Assembly (NCBI GenBank): GCA_039555135.1
Contig: CP114179.1
Span: forward strand, 2,232,001 to 2,296,000
DNA from: Phycisphaeraceae bacterium D3-23
GTDB taxonomy: Bacteria > Planctomycetota > Phycisphaerae > Phycisphaerales > Phycisphaeraceae
Direction: 5' to 3'
DNA: 64,000 nt
Shown here: one piece after another, positions 24,418 through 32,905 of the stretch
How positions within the stretch are numbered: position 1 is the stretch's first letter
Layout of the letters: each line of letters starts with the position of its first letter
Notes under the pieces: model-generated
What the model saw: only the letters and a program-made list of their open reading frames with translations
Told to the model about the DNA's origin: nothing
The model's database searches: none
Translations under genes and position numbers: made by a program

Positions 24418-27078
24418 ATGACACACCCCACCGCGCTGTACGATCCGACGGGTGCCACACAACTGGCCGCAGGCCTGCTGTGTGCGGCACCCAAGAAGGT
24501 CGTTCAACACACACACAGCAGCCCTTCGGGCAGTTGTGTGGCACCCCGGTCAAAAAAACGCCGAGCCCGCGCCGCGCTGCTCGGCCGACTGACCCTCAGC
24601 GCCGCCTGCCTCGTCGCCGCCGGCGTGATGTCCTTCTCCATCGTGCAGGCCAGCGCCGACGACGCCGCGCCAGCGCAGGCGGCTGCGCCCGCCGTCGCCG
24701 TGCAGCCCGGCGAGCTTGAGGTCTACCCCGCGTCGATCGACCTCAACACCAACGCCGACCACCAGTCCCTCGTCGTCCGCACCCGCCGGGCCGATGGCGT
24801 CACGGTCGACCTCACCCACAGCGCGACCTACCGGGTCGAGAACGCCGAGCTCGCCTCCGTCGAAGGCAACGTCGTCCACCCGAAGCAGGACGGCGAGACC
24901 GCCATCATCATCGAGCACGGCGGCAAGACCGCGCGCGTCCCGCTCACGGTCAGTGAGGCCGGCGCGGATCGGCCGATCAGCTTCCGCCTCGACGTCATGC
25001 CCGTCTTCGCCAAGGCCGGCTGCAACAACGGCTCGTGCCACGGCTCGGCCCGCGGGCAGGACGGCTTCCACCTCTCGCTCTTCGGCTACGACCCCGCCAA
25101 CGACTACCACAACATCACACGCCAGCTCCCGGGCCGGCGCATCAACCTCGCCGACACCGCACGCTCGCTCCTGCTCACCAAATCCACCGGCAGCGTCCCG
25201 CACACCGGCGGCCAGCTCTTCACCGAAGACCACGACTTCTACGCGACGCTCGAGCGCTGGCTCGACGCCGGCGCGCCCGACGACCCCGCCGACGTCGCGA
25301 CCGTCACGGCTGTCGAGATCCTCCCGCTCGACATCGTGCTCGAAGGCGAAGGCGCGGCCCAGCAGGTCACCGTCCGCGCGCACTACTCCGACGGCAGCGA
25401 CCGCGATATTACCGACCAGGCCGTGCTGATGACCAGCAACGAGCCCAGTGCCGCGATCGGCGACGACGGTGTCATCACCGCCGGGTCGCGCGGCGAGGCC
25501 TTCGTCATGGCCCGCTTCGAGGCCTACACCGTCGGCACGCCCGTCATCGTCATCCCCGCCGGCAGCGACGTGAGTGCTGCGGAAGCACTTTTCCCGGGGG
25601 CGGGCAACAACTACGTCGATGAGCTCATCAACGACAAGCTCCGCAAGATGCGCATCGTCCCTTCGGACGTATGCAGCGACGAGGTATTCCTCCGCCGGGT
25701 GTACATCGACATCGCGGGTCAGCTCCCGACGCCCGAAGCGCTCGACGCCTTCCTCGCCGACGAGTCGCCCGACAAGCGTGCGGCCGTGATCGACCAGCTC
25801 CTCGAACGCATGGAGTTTGTCGAGATCTGGGTGATGAAGTGGGCCGAGCGCCTGCAGATCCGGTCGAGCAACCAGACGATCAGCCAGAAGTCGGCGGTGC
25901 TGTATTACGAGTGGCTGCGCGAGCAGCTCGCCGCCGAGCGCCCCATGAACCTGATCGCCCGCGACCTGGTCGGCTCCGAGGGCGGGACATTCGCGAGCCC
26001 GGCGACGAACTTCTACCAGATCGAACGCGACACGCTCAAGCTCGCCGAGAACACCGTGCAGGTCTTCGTCGGCGCGCGGATGCAGTGTGCCCAGTGCCAC
26101 AACCACCCGTTCGACCGCTGGACGATGGACGACTACTACGGGTTCGCCGCGTTCTTCTCGCAGATCGGGCGCAAACGCGGCGAAGACCCGCGCGAGACCG
26201 TGGTCTTCAACCAGAACCGAGGTGAGATCAACCACCCCGTCGATAGCCGACAGATGCCGCCGACCTACCTCGGCGGCGCGGTCGCGGAGATCGAGCGCGG
26301 CACTGACCGACGCGTCGCGCTCGCCCAGTGGCTGACCGCGCCCGAGAACGACTTCTTCAACCAGAACCTCGCGAACTTCGTGTGGGAGCACTTCATGGGC
26401 CGGGGCATCACGCACCCGGTGGATGATGTGCGTGTCTCCAACCCGCCGGTGAACCCGCAGCTCCTCGCGGCGCTGGGCGACCGGCTGGTCGAGACGGACT
26501 ACGACCTCAAGCAGCTCGTGCGTGACATCTGCAACTCCCAGGCCTACCAGCGCTCGACCCAGGTGAACCCGACCAACGCCGACGATACCACCAACTTCAG
26601 CCACGCCCATGTCCGCCGGGTCCGGGCCGAGGTGCTGCTCGACTGCATCAGCCAGGTCACCGACACGCAGGACAAGTTCACGGGCCTCCCGCGCGGCGCA
26701 CGTGCGGTGCAGATCGTGGACGGCAACACCAGCAACTACTTCCTCACGACCTTCGGCCGAGCGCGACGCGACACCGTCTGCACCTGCGAGGTCATCATGG
26801 AGCCCAACCTGAGCCAGGCCCTCCACCTGATCAACGGCGACACGACGAACAACAAGATCCGACAGGGCGGCGTTGTCCGCAACATGCTCCGCGAGGAATC
26901 GCTCGAACCCGCCCAGGTCATCGACCGGTTGTACCGCACATGCGTCACGCGCCCGCCGACGCGGCAAGAGCTCGACACGCTGCTCGCGTATGTCAACGAG
27001 GCCGAGGACACACGGCAGGCGCTCGAAGACGTCTTCTGGGCGCTGCTGAACTCGAAGGAGTTCATGTTCAACCATTGA
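24418..27078 (+). CDS. DUF1549/DUF1553 protein with Ig-like domains and a cytochrome-like CX4CH site
   Basis: The frame encodes up to 886 residues. Order: a signal-like segment (LGRLTLSAACLVAAGVMSFSIVQASA), an Ig-like BIG2 domain, a PSCyt1-type site (FAKAGCNNGSCHGSARG, spacing C-X4-C-H), a second Ig-like domain, DUF1549 (YVDELINDKLRKMRIVPSD ... CSDEVFLRRVYIDIAGQLPTP) and DUF1553 (TDYDLKQLVRDICNSQAYQ ... RPPTRQELDTLL). A CXXCH-like ARMQCAQCHNHPFDRW lies within DUF1549. The start is uncertain: ATG 24418 would place repeat P3 inside the coding region, while GTG 24538 at the end of the repeat gives a compact signal peptide (VAPRSKKRRARAALL). The role is unknown; heme or redox chemistry in the periplasm is often proposed. 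Confidence 0.85.
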   Translation: MTHPTALYDPTGATQLAAGLLCAAPKKVVQHTHSSPSGSCVAPRSKKRRARAALLGRLTLSAACLVAAGVMSFSIVQASADDAAPAQAAAPAVAVQPGELEVYPASIDLNTNADHQSLVVRTRRADGVTVDLTHSATYRVENAELASVEGNVVHPKQDGETAIIIEHGGKTARVPLTVSEAGADRPISFRLDVMPVFAKAGCNNGSCHGSARGQDGFHLSLFGYDPANDYHNITRQLPGRRINLADTARSLLLTKSTGSVPHTGGQLFTEDHDFYATLERWLDAGAPDDPADVATVTAVEILPLDIVLEGEGAAQQVTVRAHYSDGSDRDITDQAVLMTSNEPSAAIGDDGVITAGSRGEAFVMARFEAYTVGTPVIVIPAGSDVSAAEALFPGAGNNYVDELINDKLRKMRIVPSDVCSDEVFLRRVYIDIAGQLPTPEALDAFLADESPDKRAAVIDQLLERMEFVEIWVMKWAERLQIRSSNQTISQKSAVLYYEWLREQLAAERPMNLIARDLVGSEGGTFASPATNFYQIERDTLKLAENTVQVFVGARMQCAQCHNHPFDRWTMDDYYGFAAFFSQIGRKRGEDPRETVVFNQNRGEINHPVDSRQMPPTYLGGAVAEIERGTDRRVALAQWLTAPENDFFNQNLANFVWEHFMGRGITHPVDDVRVSNPPVNPQLLAALGDRLVETDYDLKQLVRDICNSQAYQRSTQVNPTNADDTTNFSHAHVRRVRAEVLLDCISQVTDTQDKFTGLPRGARAVQIVDGNTSNYFLTTFGRARRDTVCTCEVIMEPNLSQALHLINGDTTNNKIRQGGVVRNMLREESLEPAQVIDRLYRTCVTRPPTRQELDTLLAYVNEAEDTRQALEDVFWALLNSKEFMFNH
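24450..24546. repeat. Palindromic repeat P3, copy A (within the 5' end of the DUF1549 frame)
   Basis: 97 bp with perfect 16-bp inverted ends (GGGTGCCACACAACTG and complement). Each half can itself fold into a hairpin (GCCGCAGGC on the left, GCCCTTCGGGC on the right). The centre contains AAGGTCGT. Copy B at 30492-30591 shares the ends, length and central octamer. Confidence 0.8.
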
Positions 27079-27086
27079 GTGTAAGC

Positions 27087-27557
27087 ATGCGAACGTCACG
27101 AGTAGTTCTAGCGGCCGGGCTATCGGTGGTGCTGACCGGCACGGCCGCGACCTATGGCGTTTATCGCTGGATGAGCTTCCGCTCCATGGCGCGTTCTCAG
27201 ACCGTGGAGCGTGCGGAGTGGGAGCACGGTGTCGCCCTGCCGGTCTCGGCAAACAACGTGGAGTGTCTGGGCGAGGCGTACGTGCTATGGGCGCCGGATA
27301 AAGGGGCGTGTACGGCATTTGAAATGAGAAAGTCGGACGTGCCGGTGCTGAAGTCGCATTTGGGTGCGCCGATCAGCTACCCGACTTTTGTGCCGGGCAA
27401 CCAGCAGTACCAGCGACACACGTTTAGCTGGTTGAACGGGCATGGGCCAAGCGAAATGCTGAGCTGTTCGTCCATGACGGGCGACTGGCTGCATGTTGAG
27501 ATTTGGCCGATCGACACGGACCGCGTCGGCGTCCGGATGTACACGGATTGGAACTGA
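27087..27557 (+). CDS. Small membrane-anchored protein of unknown function
   Basis: 156 residues with an N-terminal hydrophobic helix (VVLAAGLSVVLTGTAATYGVY) and a soluble domain containing three cysteines (NNVECLG, KGACTAFE, LSCSSMTGDW). No family is recognised. It lies 8 bp after the DUF1549/1553 stop and its TGA overlaps the ATG of the next gene by one base, so it is probably part of the same operon. The base composition appears less GC-rich than its neighbours, which may mean a recently acquired or fast-evolving gene. Confidence 0.6.
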   Translation: MRTSRVVLAAGLSVVLTGTAATYGVYRWMSFRSMARSQTVERAEWEHGVALPVSANNVECLGEAYVLWAPDKGACTAFEMRKSDVPVLKSHLGAPISYPTFVPGNQQYQRHTFSWLNGHGPSEMLSCSSMTGDWLHVEIWPIDTDRVGVRMYTDWN

Positions 27558-30475
27558 TGAAACGACGAATGACCGCCGCCATCCTGACCCTCTTGCTCCC
27601 TGTTGCCGCGCTCGCCGACGACGATGCGGTGACGTACGTCGACCACGTGCGCCCCATCTTGCAGCAGCACTGCTTCTCGTGCCACGGCCCGGACAAGCAA
27701 AGCGGGGGGCTCAACCTTTCAAACTACAACGCGCTGATCGGTGGCGGCTCGGCGGGCGAAGTTGTTTCGCCCCAGGACGTTGCGGGCTCGTCGCTGGTCG
27801 GGGTATTGGACCACACGCGCCAGCCCACGATGCCGCCCAATTCCCAGCCGATCGACGCGGCGAAGATTGAAATCGTCCGGCAGTGGGTGGCGCAGGGCTG
27901 CCGCGAAACGGCGGACAGCGCCGCGCGCGCGCCGAGTCGGCCGGTCGTGGACCTGTCGGTCGGTGAGCCGACGCTGGGTCGGCCCGAGGGCCCGCCTCTG
28001 ATGCCGCGCGATATGCCGCTGGGCCCGATCGTGCAGACGGCCCGGCCCGGCGCGGTGACATCAATCGCGGGTCACCCGTGGTCGCCGATCGTCGCGGTCG
28101 CCGGCCAGCAGCAGGTTCTGGTGTACCACACGGAGACGCTCGAGTTGCTCGGTGCCTTGCCCTACGAAATCGGTCAGCCCGAGGTGCTCCGGTTCAGCGG
28201 GACAGGCCGGCTGCTCATGGCCGGCGGCGGCGTCGGCGGGCAGAGCGGCGGCGTGGTGGTGTGGGATGTCGAAACAGGCGGCGAGGTCGCGCGCGTCGGC
28301 GAGGAGACCGACGCCGTCCTCGCGGCCGACATCGACCCGATGCAGCGCTACGTCGCGCTCGGCGGGCCGGCAAAGATCGTCAAGGTCTTCGAACTCGCCA
28401 CCGGCGAACTGCTCTACCGGATCGAGAAGCACACCGAGTGGATCACCGCGATCGCGTTCAGCCCGGACGGCATCCTGATGGCGACCGCCGACCGCAACGG
28501 CGGTGTCCACGTCTGGGAGGCGGAGACCGGCGCGCCGTTCTACACGCTGGGCGGGCACGACGGTCGGGTGACGCAGCTCGCCTGGCGGTACGACGGCAAC
28601 GTACTCGCGTCCGCCGGCGAGGACGGCCAGGTCAAGCTCTGGGAAATGAACGGCGGGTCGCAGGTCAAGGCCTGGGGCGCGCACGGCGGCGTACAGTCCG
28701 TCGCCTTTGCCGAGGACGGACGACTGGTCACGACCGGCCGCGACCGCCGCGTCAAGGTCTGGGACGCCAACGGCAACCTCGCCCGCGAGACCGCGGTGTT
28801 CACCGACATCGCGCTGGGTGCCGCGTTCGACACGACCGGCGGGCACATCTTCGCAAGCGATCTCGCGGGCCGGCTGACGCGTTGGACGCCAGGCGATGGC
28901 GGCGAGACGTTTGCCGACCTTGACCACAACCCCGCGCCGCTGGCGCAGCAGCTAGCGCTATGGTCCGCACAAGAGAGCGTGACGCGTGAAGCGATGGCCG
29001 GTGCCGAGCAGCAGTTCGCGCAGACGAACGAAGCTCTGTCCGCAGCGCAATCTGCCAAGCAGCAGGCCGACCAGCAGCTCATGGAGGCCCAGCAGGAGGT
29101 CGATCGGCGCCGGCAGGCGCGCGAGCAGGCGATGGCGATCCTCGGGCAGCAGACCCAGGCGCGCGACGCGCTGCGCACACAGGTCGCGGAACTGACGACC
29201 CGCCACGAGGCGGCGCAGCAGCAGGTGGCGATGCTCGCGGGGCAGATGCAGCAGCACGAGCAGGAGCTCGCGCAGGCCACAGCACAGCGTGACGCGTTGG
29301 CGCAGGAAGCGGAGCAGGCCCGCGCCGCGGCGGAGGCGGCGCAGCAGGCCGCGGCACAGTCGCCCGAAGACGAGTCGCTGCGGGAGCAGGCCGCGCAGGC
29401 CGCGCAGGCGTCGCAAGAAAAGACCGAGCAGTTGGCGGCGCAGGAACAGCAGGTGCAGCAGCGTACACAGGCCGTCGAGCAGTCGGCCGGCCAGCACGCC
29501 GAAGCGCAGACGGTCACGCAGCAAGCGGCCGCGACGCTGGACCCTGTGCGTCAGCAGCTCGAAGCGGCGGAGACCGAGGTCGCCTCGGCGACGGGGATGC
29601 GCGACGCGGCCCAGCAGGCGCTGGCGCAGGCCGAGCAGGCGGTCCCCTCGGCGACGCTGCGGCAGGCACAGATGGCCGAGCAGCTCGCGGCCACAGAGCA
29701 GGCGCGGCCGCAGCACGAGCAAGCCCTGGCCGCGGCGCAGTCCGAGCACGCGCTCGCAGCGCAGCGGCTAGCGAAGTGGCAATCAGCGCAGGTCCGTGTC
29801 GAACTAGACGCGATGCGTGATGAGCTGGCGCAGCTCCGCGCGGCCGAGCACCCGGCGGTGATCGCGGATGAAGAGGCGGAGCTCGCGCTCGAAGGCGTGC
29901 GCGGCCGATTGACCGAGGCCGAGGCGTCGCTGGCGTCCGGCCCGGAGCGCATCGCGCGGCAGCAGGAACGCATCGCCGCCCTGCAGCAAGCGGTGGAACA
30001 GGCGAACGAGCAGATGACGCAGCGCCAGCAGGCCGCGGCGCAGCGCGAGCAGATGCTGACGACGCAGCGCACCGCGGTGGAGACTTTGGAAACGCAGGCC
30101 GAGCAGGCACAGGGCGACCCGATGGTCGCGCAGGCGCTGGAGCAGGCGCGTGCCGCTTTGGCGTCGCTCGAACAGGCGAGCCAGGCCGCGGCCGAGTCGA
30201 TGGACGACATGTCGTTCGATTTGGAGGACGCGGAGTTCGAGCACGAGTCGGCCGTCGCGGCGTTGGCACGGCTTCAGGAAGAGGTCGCCGCGCTGCCCGC
30301 CGCGATCGAGGCGCTGCGTGGCGAGGTGGCGCAGGCCGAGCAGGCCAAGCAGCAGGCCGAGCAGCAGCTCACCGCCGCGCGTGAGCCGGGTGATGCGCTG
30401 GAAACGCGGCTCAACGAGCAGCTGCCGCAGTACGTCGAACTACGCGCCGCGGCCGGGTTCGGCGTCGCGGAGTAA
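27557..30475 (+). CDS. Cytochrome c (PSCyt1)-WD40-coiled-coil exported protein
   Basis: ATG 27557 gives a signal peptide (MKRRMTAAILTLLLPVAALADD) and a 972-residue protein. First comes a planctomycete cytochrome c domain with a true CXXCH (YVDHVRPILQQHCFSCHGPDK) and a distal region around TMPPNSQPID. Next, roughly residues 165-460 form WD40-type repeats (VDHVRP-independent blades such as WITAIAFSPDGILMATADRN and LAWRYDGNVLASAGEDGQVK). The last 500 residues are an Ala/Gln/Glu-rich coiled coil. Heme would be attached by the ResB/CcsA system encoded upstream. Proteins of this layout are characteristic of Planctomycetes and may mediate periplasmic electron transfer or scaffolding. Confidence 0.87.
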   Translation: MKRRMTAAILTLLLPVAALADDDAVTYVDHVRPILQQHCFSCHGPDKQSGGLNLSNYNALIGGGSAGEVVSPQDVAGSSLVGVLDHTRQPTMPPNSQPIDAAKIEIVRQWVAQGCRETADSAARAPSRPVVDLSVGEPTLGRPEGPPLMPRDMPLGPIVQTARPGAVTSIAGHPWSPIVAVAGQQQVLVYHTETLELLGALPYEIGQPEVLRFSGTGRLLMAGGGVGGQSGGVVVWDVETGGEVARVGEETDAVLAADIDPMQRYVALGGPAKIVKVFELATGELLYRIEKHTEWITAIAFSPDGILMATADRNGGVHVWEAETGAPFYTLGGHDGRVTQLAWRYDGNVLASAGEDGQVKLWEMNGGSQVKAWGAHGGVQSVAFAEDGRLVTTGRDRRVKVWDANGNLARETAVFTDIALGAAFDTTGGHIFASDLAGRLTRWTPGDGGETFADLDHNPAPLAQQLALWSAQESVTREAMAGAEQQFAQTNEALSAAQSAKQQADQQLMEAQQEVDRRRQAREQAMAILGQQTQARDALRTQVAELTTRHEAAQQQVAMLAGQMQQHEQELAQATAQRDALAQEAEQARAAAEAAQQAAAQSPEDESLREQAAQAAQASQEKTEQLAAQEQQVQQRTQAVEQSAGQHAEAQTVTQQAAATLDPVRQQLEAAETEVASATGMRDAAQQALAQAEQAVPSATLRQAQMAEQLAATEQARPQHEQALAAAQSEHALAAQRLAKWQSAQVRVELDAMRDELAQLRAAEHPAVIADEEAELALEGVRGRLTEAEASLASGPERIARQQERIAALQQAVEQANEQMTQRQQAAAQREQMLTTQRTAVETLETQAEQAQGDPMVAQALEQARAALASLEQASQAAAESMDDMSFDLEDAEFEHESAVAALARLQEEVAALPAAIEALRGEVAQAEQAKQQAEQQLTAAREPGDALETRLNEQLPQYVELRAAAGFGVAE

Positions 30476-30491
30476 ACATACACTACAGTCC

Positions 30492-30591
30492 GGGTGCCAC
30501 ACAACTGCCCAAAGGGCTGCTGTGTGTGATTGAAACAAGGTCGTAGAATCCTGCAAACTGCAGCTCTCCGAGCAGGGCAGTTGTGTGGCAC
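30492..30591. repeat. Palindromic repeat P3, copy B
   Basis: About 100 bp with perfect 17-bp inverted ends (GTGCCACACAACTGCCC at 30494-30510 and its complement at 30575-30591). The centre AAGGTCGT is shared with copy A. It sits between two convergent genes. ACAGT occurs just outside both ends, a possible but weak target-site duplication. Confidence 0.82.
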
Positions 30592-30627
30592 ACAGTACAC
30601 GGACTTGGCATTCGGTACTTGTTGGAA

Positions 30628-31413
30628 CTACTCCGCCTCGCGGGCGCGTTGGCGTTCGTAGGTCCGCGCCATCTCGCTTGTTCCCAGCAGGTGCTGCGCA
30701 GTCCGGCTGGGGGTCTGGGCCGATGCGTGTCGGCGCTTGATCAGGATGATGCTGAGCGCCTCGTCGTCCACAAAGTCTTGGATGCCGTGCGAGCTGCCCT
30801 GCGCGGCGAGGGAGTCGATGACCCACAGTTGGTCGGGCCCGTCGGTCGCGAGGACCATCCAGTGGTACGTGCTGCGGTAGACGACGGTGAGCGCGAGCTG
30901 GTCGCGCTCCAGGTGGTCGGCGAGCTGCTGTGCCGCGCCGGTTTGATCGAGGTCGAGTACGGTCGTCTCGAAGCCGTCTTGCGCGAGGACGCGCAAGAGG
31001 TCGGGGTGGAGCGTGCCCTCGGAGCCGGGCGCGGTGGGGAAGGCGGTGAAGTCGGTGCCCAGGCGGTAGCGGATGTTGTAGGCCTCGGGGTCGAGGCTGT
31101 AAGCGCGGTAGGCGGCTTGCATGGAGCGGAAGCCGCAGGTGTGTGGCAGGGTCTGTTCAACCCGCACAGGCCGGGTGGCCTGGATGTTGGGCCCCACGAG
31201 GACGGGGGTGTCTCTCGTCTGGTGCGTGGCGTCGGGCCGGGCCGTATGGGGGACGGGGTCGATGCCGTCGTACTTCCCGCCGCCGGCACGGAGCAGGATC
31301 GCCAGCGCGAACAGCGAGAGCGGCAGCGTCAAGATAAACAGCAGTGGCAAGAGTACGCGGTTCTTCCGCCACCAGGGTTTGGGCTTACGCGTGGTTGGTT
31401 TGGGACCTTTCAT
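30628..31413 (-). CDS. Membrane-anchored C39-like cysteine peptidase domain protein
   Basis: The 261-residue protein has a basic N-terminus and one transmembrane helix (VLLPLLFILTLPLSLFALAILL). The soluble domain has VEQTLPHTCGFRSMQAAYRAY, resembling the Q-X5-CG active-site start of C39/papain-like peptidases. A later TYHWMVLATDGPDQLWVIDS would supply the catalytic His and Asp. Family members include bacteriocin-transporter peptidases and many uncharacterised C39_2 proteins. No transporter or peptide precursor is seen here. Its start overlaps the rmuC stop by 4 bp, so the two are cotranscribed. The peptidase assignment is by motif only. Confidence 0.6.
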   Translation of the reverse strand: MKGPKPTTRKPKPWWRKNRVLLPLLFILTLPLSLFALAILLRAGGGKYDGIDPVPHTARPDATHQTRDTPVLVGPNIQATRPVRVEQTLPHTCGFRSMQAAYRAYSLDPEAYNIRYRLGTDFTAFPTAPGSEGTLHPDLLRVLAQDGFETTVLDLDQTGAAQQLADHLERDQLALTVVYRSTYHWMVLATDGPDQLWVIDSLAAQGSSHGIQDFVDDEALSIILIKRRHASAQTPSRTAQHLLGTSEMARTYERQRAREAE

Positions 31414-32831
31414 TGGGCCTCCCCGTCAATACCCACGGCCGCGTCGTCTTCGCTATCGATCCCCAGCAGTGTCACCGACTCGCCCGTCGGCAGTTCCTGC
31501 ACCTTCGACAGCTTCCGCGTCATCTGGCGGGTGCGGACGGCGGCCTTGTCCATCTCTTTGGTCGCGCTGTGGAGTTTTTTCTGCACGGCGTCGATCCACT
31601 GCTCGAATCGGCCGAACTCGGTCTTGACACCGCCCAGCAGCTTCCAGACCTCGCCCGAGCGTTTCTGGATGGCGAGGGTTTTGAAGCCCATCTGCAGCGA
31701 GTTGAGCAGCGCCATCAGCGTGGTTGGCCCGGCGAGGTTGACGCGGCAGTCGCGTTGGAGCTTTTCGACCAGCCCCGGCCGGCGCAGCAGCTCCGCGTAG
31801 AGCCCCTCGGTCGGGACGAATAGGATCGCGAAGTCCGTCGTGTGCGGCGGGGCGACGTACTTGTCGCGGATGTCACGGGCGCACTTGAGCGCGGCGGATT
31901 CGAGCTCTTTCTGCGCACGCTCCAACGCATCGACATCGGCGTGGTCGGCGGCGGCGACGATGCGCTCGTAGGGCTCTTTGGGAAACTTCGAGTCGATCGG
32001 CAGGTAGACAAAACTGTCGGCGTCTTCGTCGGGCCCCGGCAGCTTGACGGCGAACTCGACGAGGTTGTCGGAGCGCGGGCGGACCTTGCAGTTCTTCTCG
32101 TACTGCTCGGGGGTGAGCACCTGTTCGAGCAGGTTCCCCAGGAGGACTTCGCCCCACGTGCCGCGGGTCTTGACGTTGGTCATGACGCGCTTGAGGTCGC
32201 CGACACCTGTGGCGAGTTCCTGCATCTCGCCCAGGCCGCGCTGGACTTTTTCGAGGCGTTCGCTGACGATCTTGAACGACTCGCCCAGGCGTTTGTCGAG
32301 CGTGGTCTGGAGTTTTTCATCGACGGTCTCGCGCATCTTTTCGAGCTTGTCGTCGTTGGACTTCTGTAGCTGGTCGAGCTTCTTCTCGACGGCGAGACGC
32401 AGCGTGTCGGCCTTCTTGTCGCTGGCTTCGGTGAGCTTGCCGACCTGCTCGGTGACGTCGGCGAGGCGTTTGTGCTGCTGTTCGCCGAGCGTCTTGATAT
32501 CGCGGTTGATGATAGTGGCGAAGGCCTCGAACTTCTGCGCGAGCTCATCGCGCTGCTGTTTGGCGGTCTTGGCGTGTTCGGCGCGGCCGGCGCGGTCGGC
32601 CTCGGCGAGCTGGGCACGGAGTTTGTCGGCCGCGTCGGTGTGGTCTTTGCGTGAACGGTCGGCCTCGTCGCGTAGGAGCTGGGGGGTGCGGCCGCCCTGC
32701 TGCTCGATGCGGTCGAGCTGCTCGGCTTGAGCGCGGTTCTCCCCGCTTTTCTGGCGCAGCAGCACGACCACCTGCAGCACGATCGCCACCAGGACCAAGG
32801 CGAGCGTGAGGAGTGGGAGCGTGTCGGGCAT
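31410..32831 (-). CDS. rmuC: DNA recombination protein RmuC
   Basis: 473 residues, typical for RmuC. An N-terminal transmembrane helix (LLTLALVLVAIVLQVVVLL) is followed by a long coiled coil (residues about 30-220) and the conserved nuclease-like domain: TRGTWGEVLLGNLLEQVLTPEQYEKN, YLPIDSKFPKEPYERIV, DFAILFVPTEGLYAELLRRPG and LAGPTTLMALLNSLQMGF. RmuC limits inversion recombination at short inverted repeats and has been linked to defence against foreign DNA. This is notable beside so many palindromic repeats, though the link is only suggestive. It is divergent from hemC. Confidence 0.95.
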   Translation of the reverse strand: MPDTLPLLTLALVLVAIVLQVVVLLRQKSGENRAQAEQLDRIEQQGGRTPQLLRDEADRSRKDHTDAADKLRAQLAEADRAGRAEHAKTAKQQRDELAQKFEAFATIINRDIKTLGEQQHKRLADVTEQVGKLTEASDKKADTLRLAVEKKLDQLQKSNDDKLEKMRETVDEKLQTTLDKRLGESFKIVSERLEKVQRGLGEMQELATGVGDLKRVMTNVKTRGTWGEVLLGNLLEQVLTPEQYEKNCKVRPRSDNLVEFAVKLPGPDEDADSFVYLPIDSKFPKEPYERIVAAADHADVDALERAQKELESAALKCARDIRDKYVAPPHTTDFAILFVPTEGLYAELLRRPGLVEKLQRDCRVNLAGPTTLMALLNSLQMGFKTLAIQKRSGEVWKLLGGVKTEFGRFEQWIDAVQKKLHSATKEMDKAAVRTRQMTRKLSKVQELPTGESVTLLGIDSEDDAAVGIDGEAQ

Positions 32832-32905
32832 GGGTTCTTCCGGTGCGGTTTTTCTGCGTCGGCGGGTGCGTGGCCGTTTGTATAGTATGCGTTGTCGACC
32901 CGAGC

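Noticed and set aside
24550-27318. A 922-residue open frame on the minus strand opposite the DUF1549/1553 gene
   Set aside because: It is an antisense shadow caused by high GC at third codon positions. It has no recognisable domain and a composition rich in Arg, Val, Asp and Gly typical of such shadows, while the plus strand has clear family motifs.
30628-31413. C39-like protein as a bacteriocin exporter component
   Set aside because: There is no ABC transporter domain, no double-glycine precursor peptide and no immunity-type gene beside it.
32813-32905. Upstream extension of hemC with a Cys/Val-rich hydrophobic stretch
   Set aside because: It could look like a signal peptide, but HemC is cytosolic and conserved sequence starts after ATG 32906. 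The stretch overlaps the rmuC start and the promoter region.
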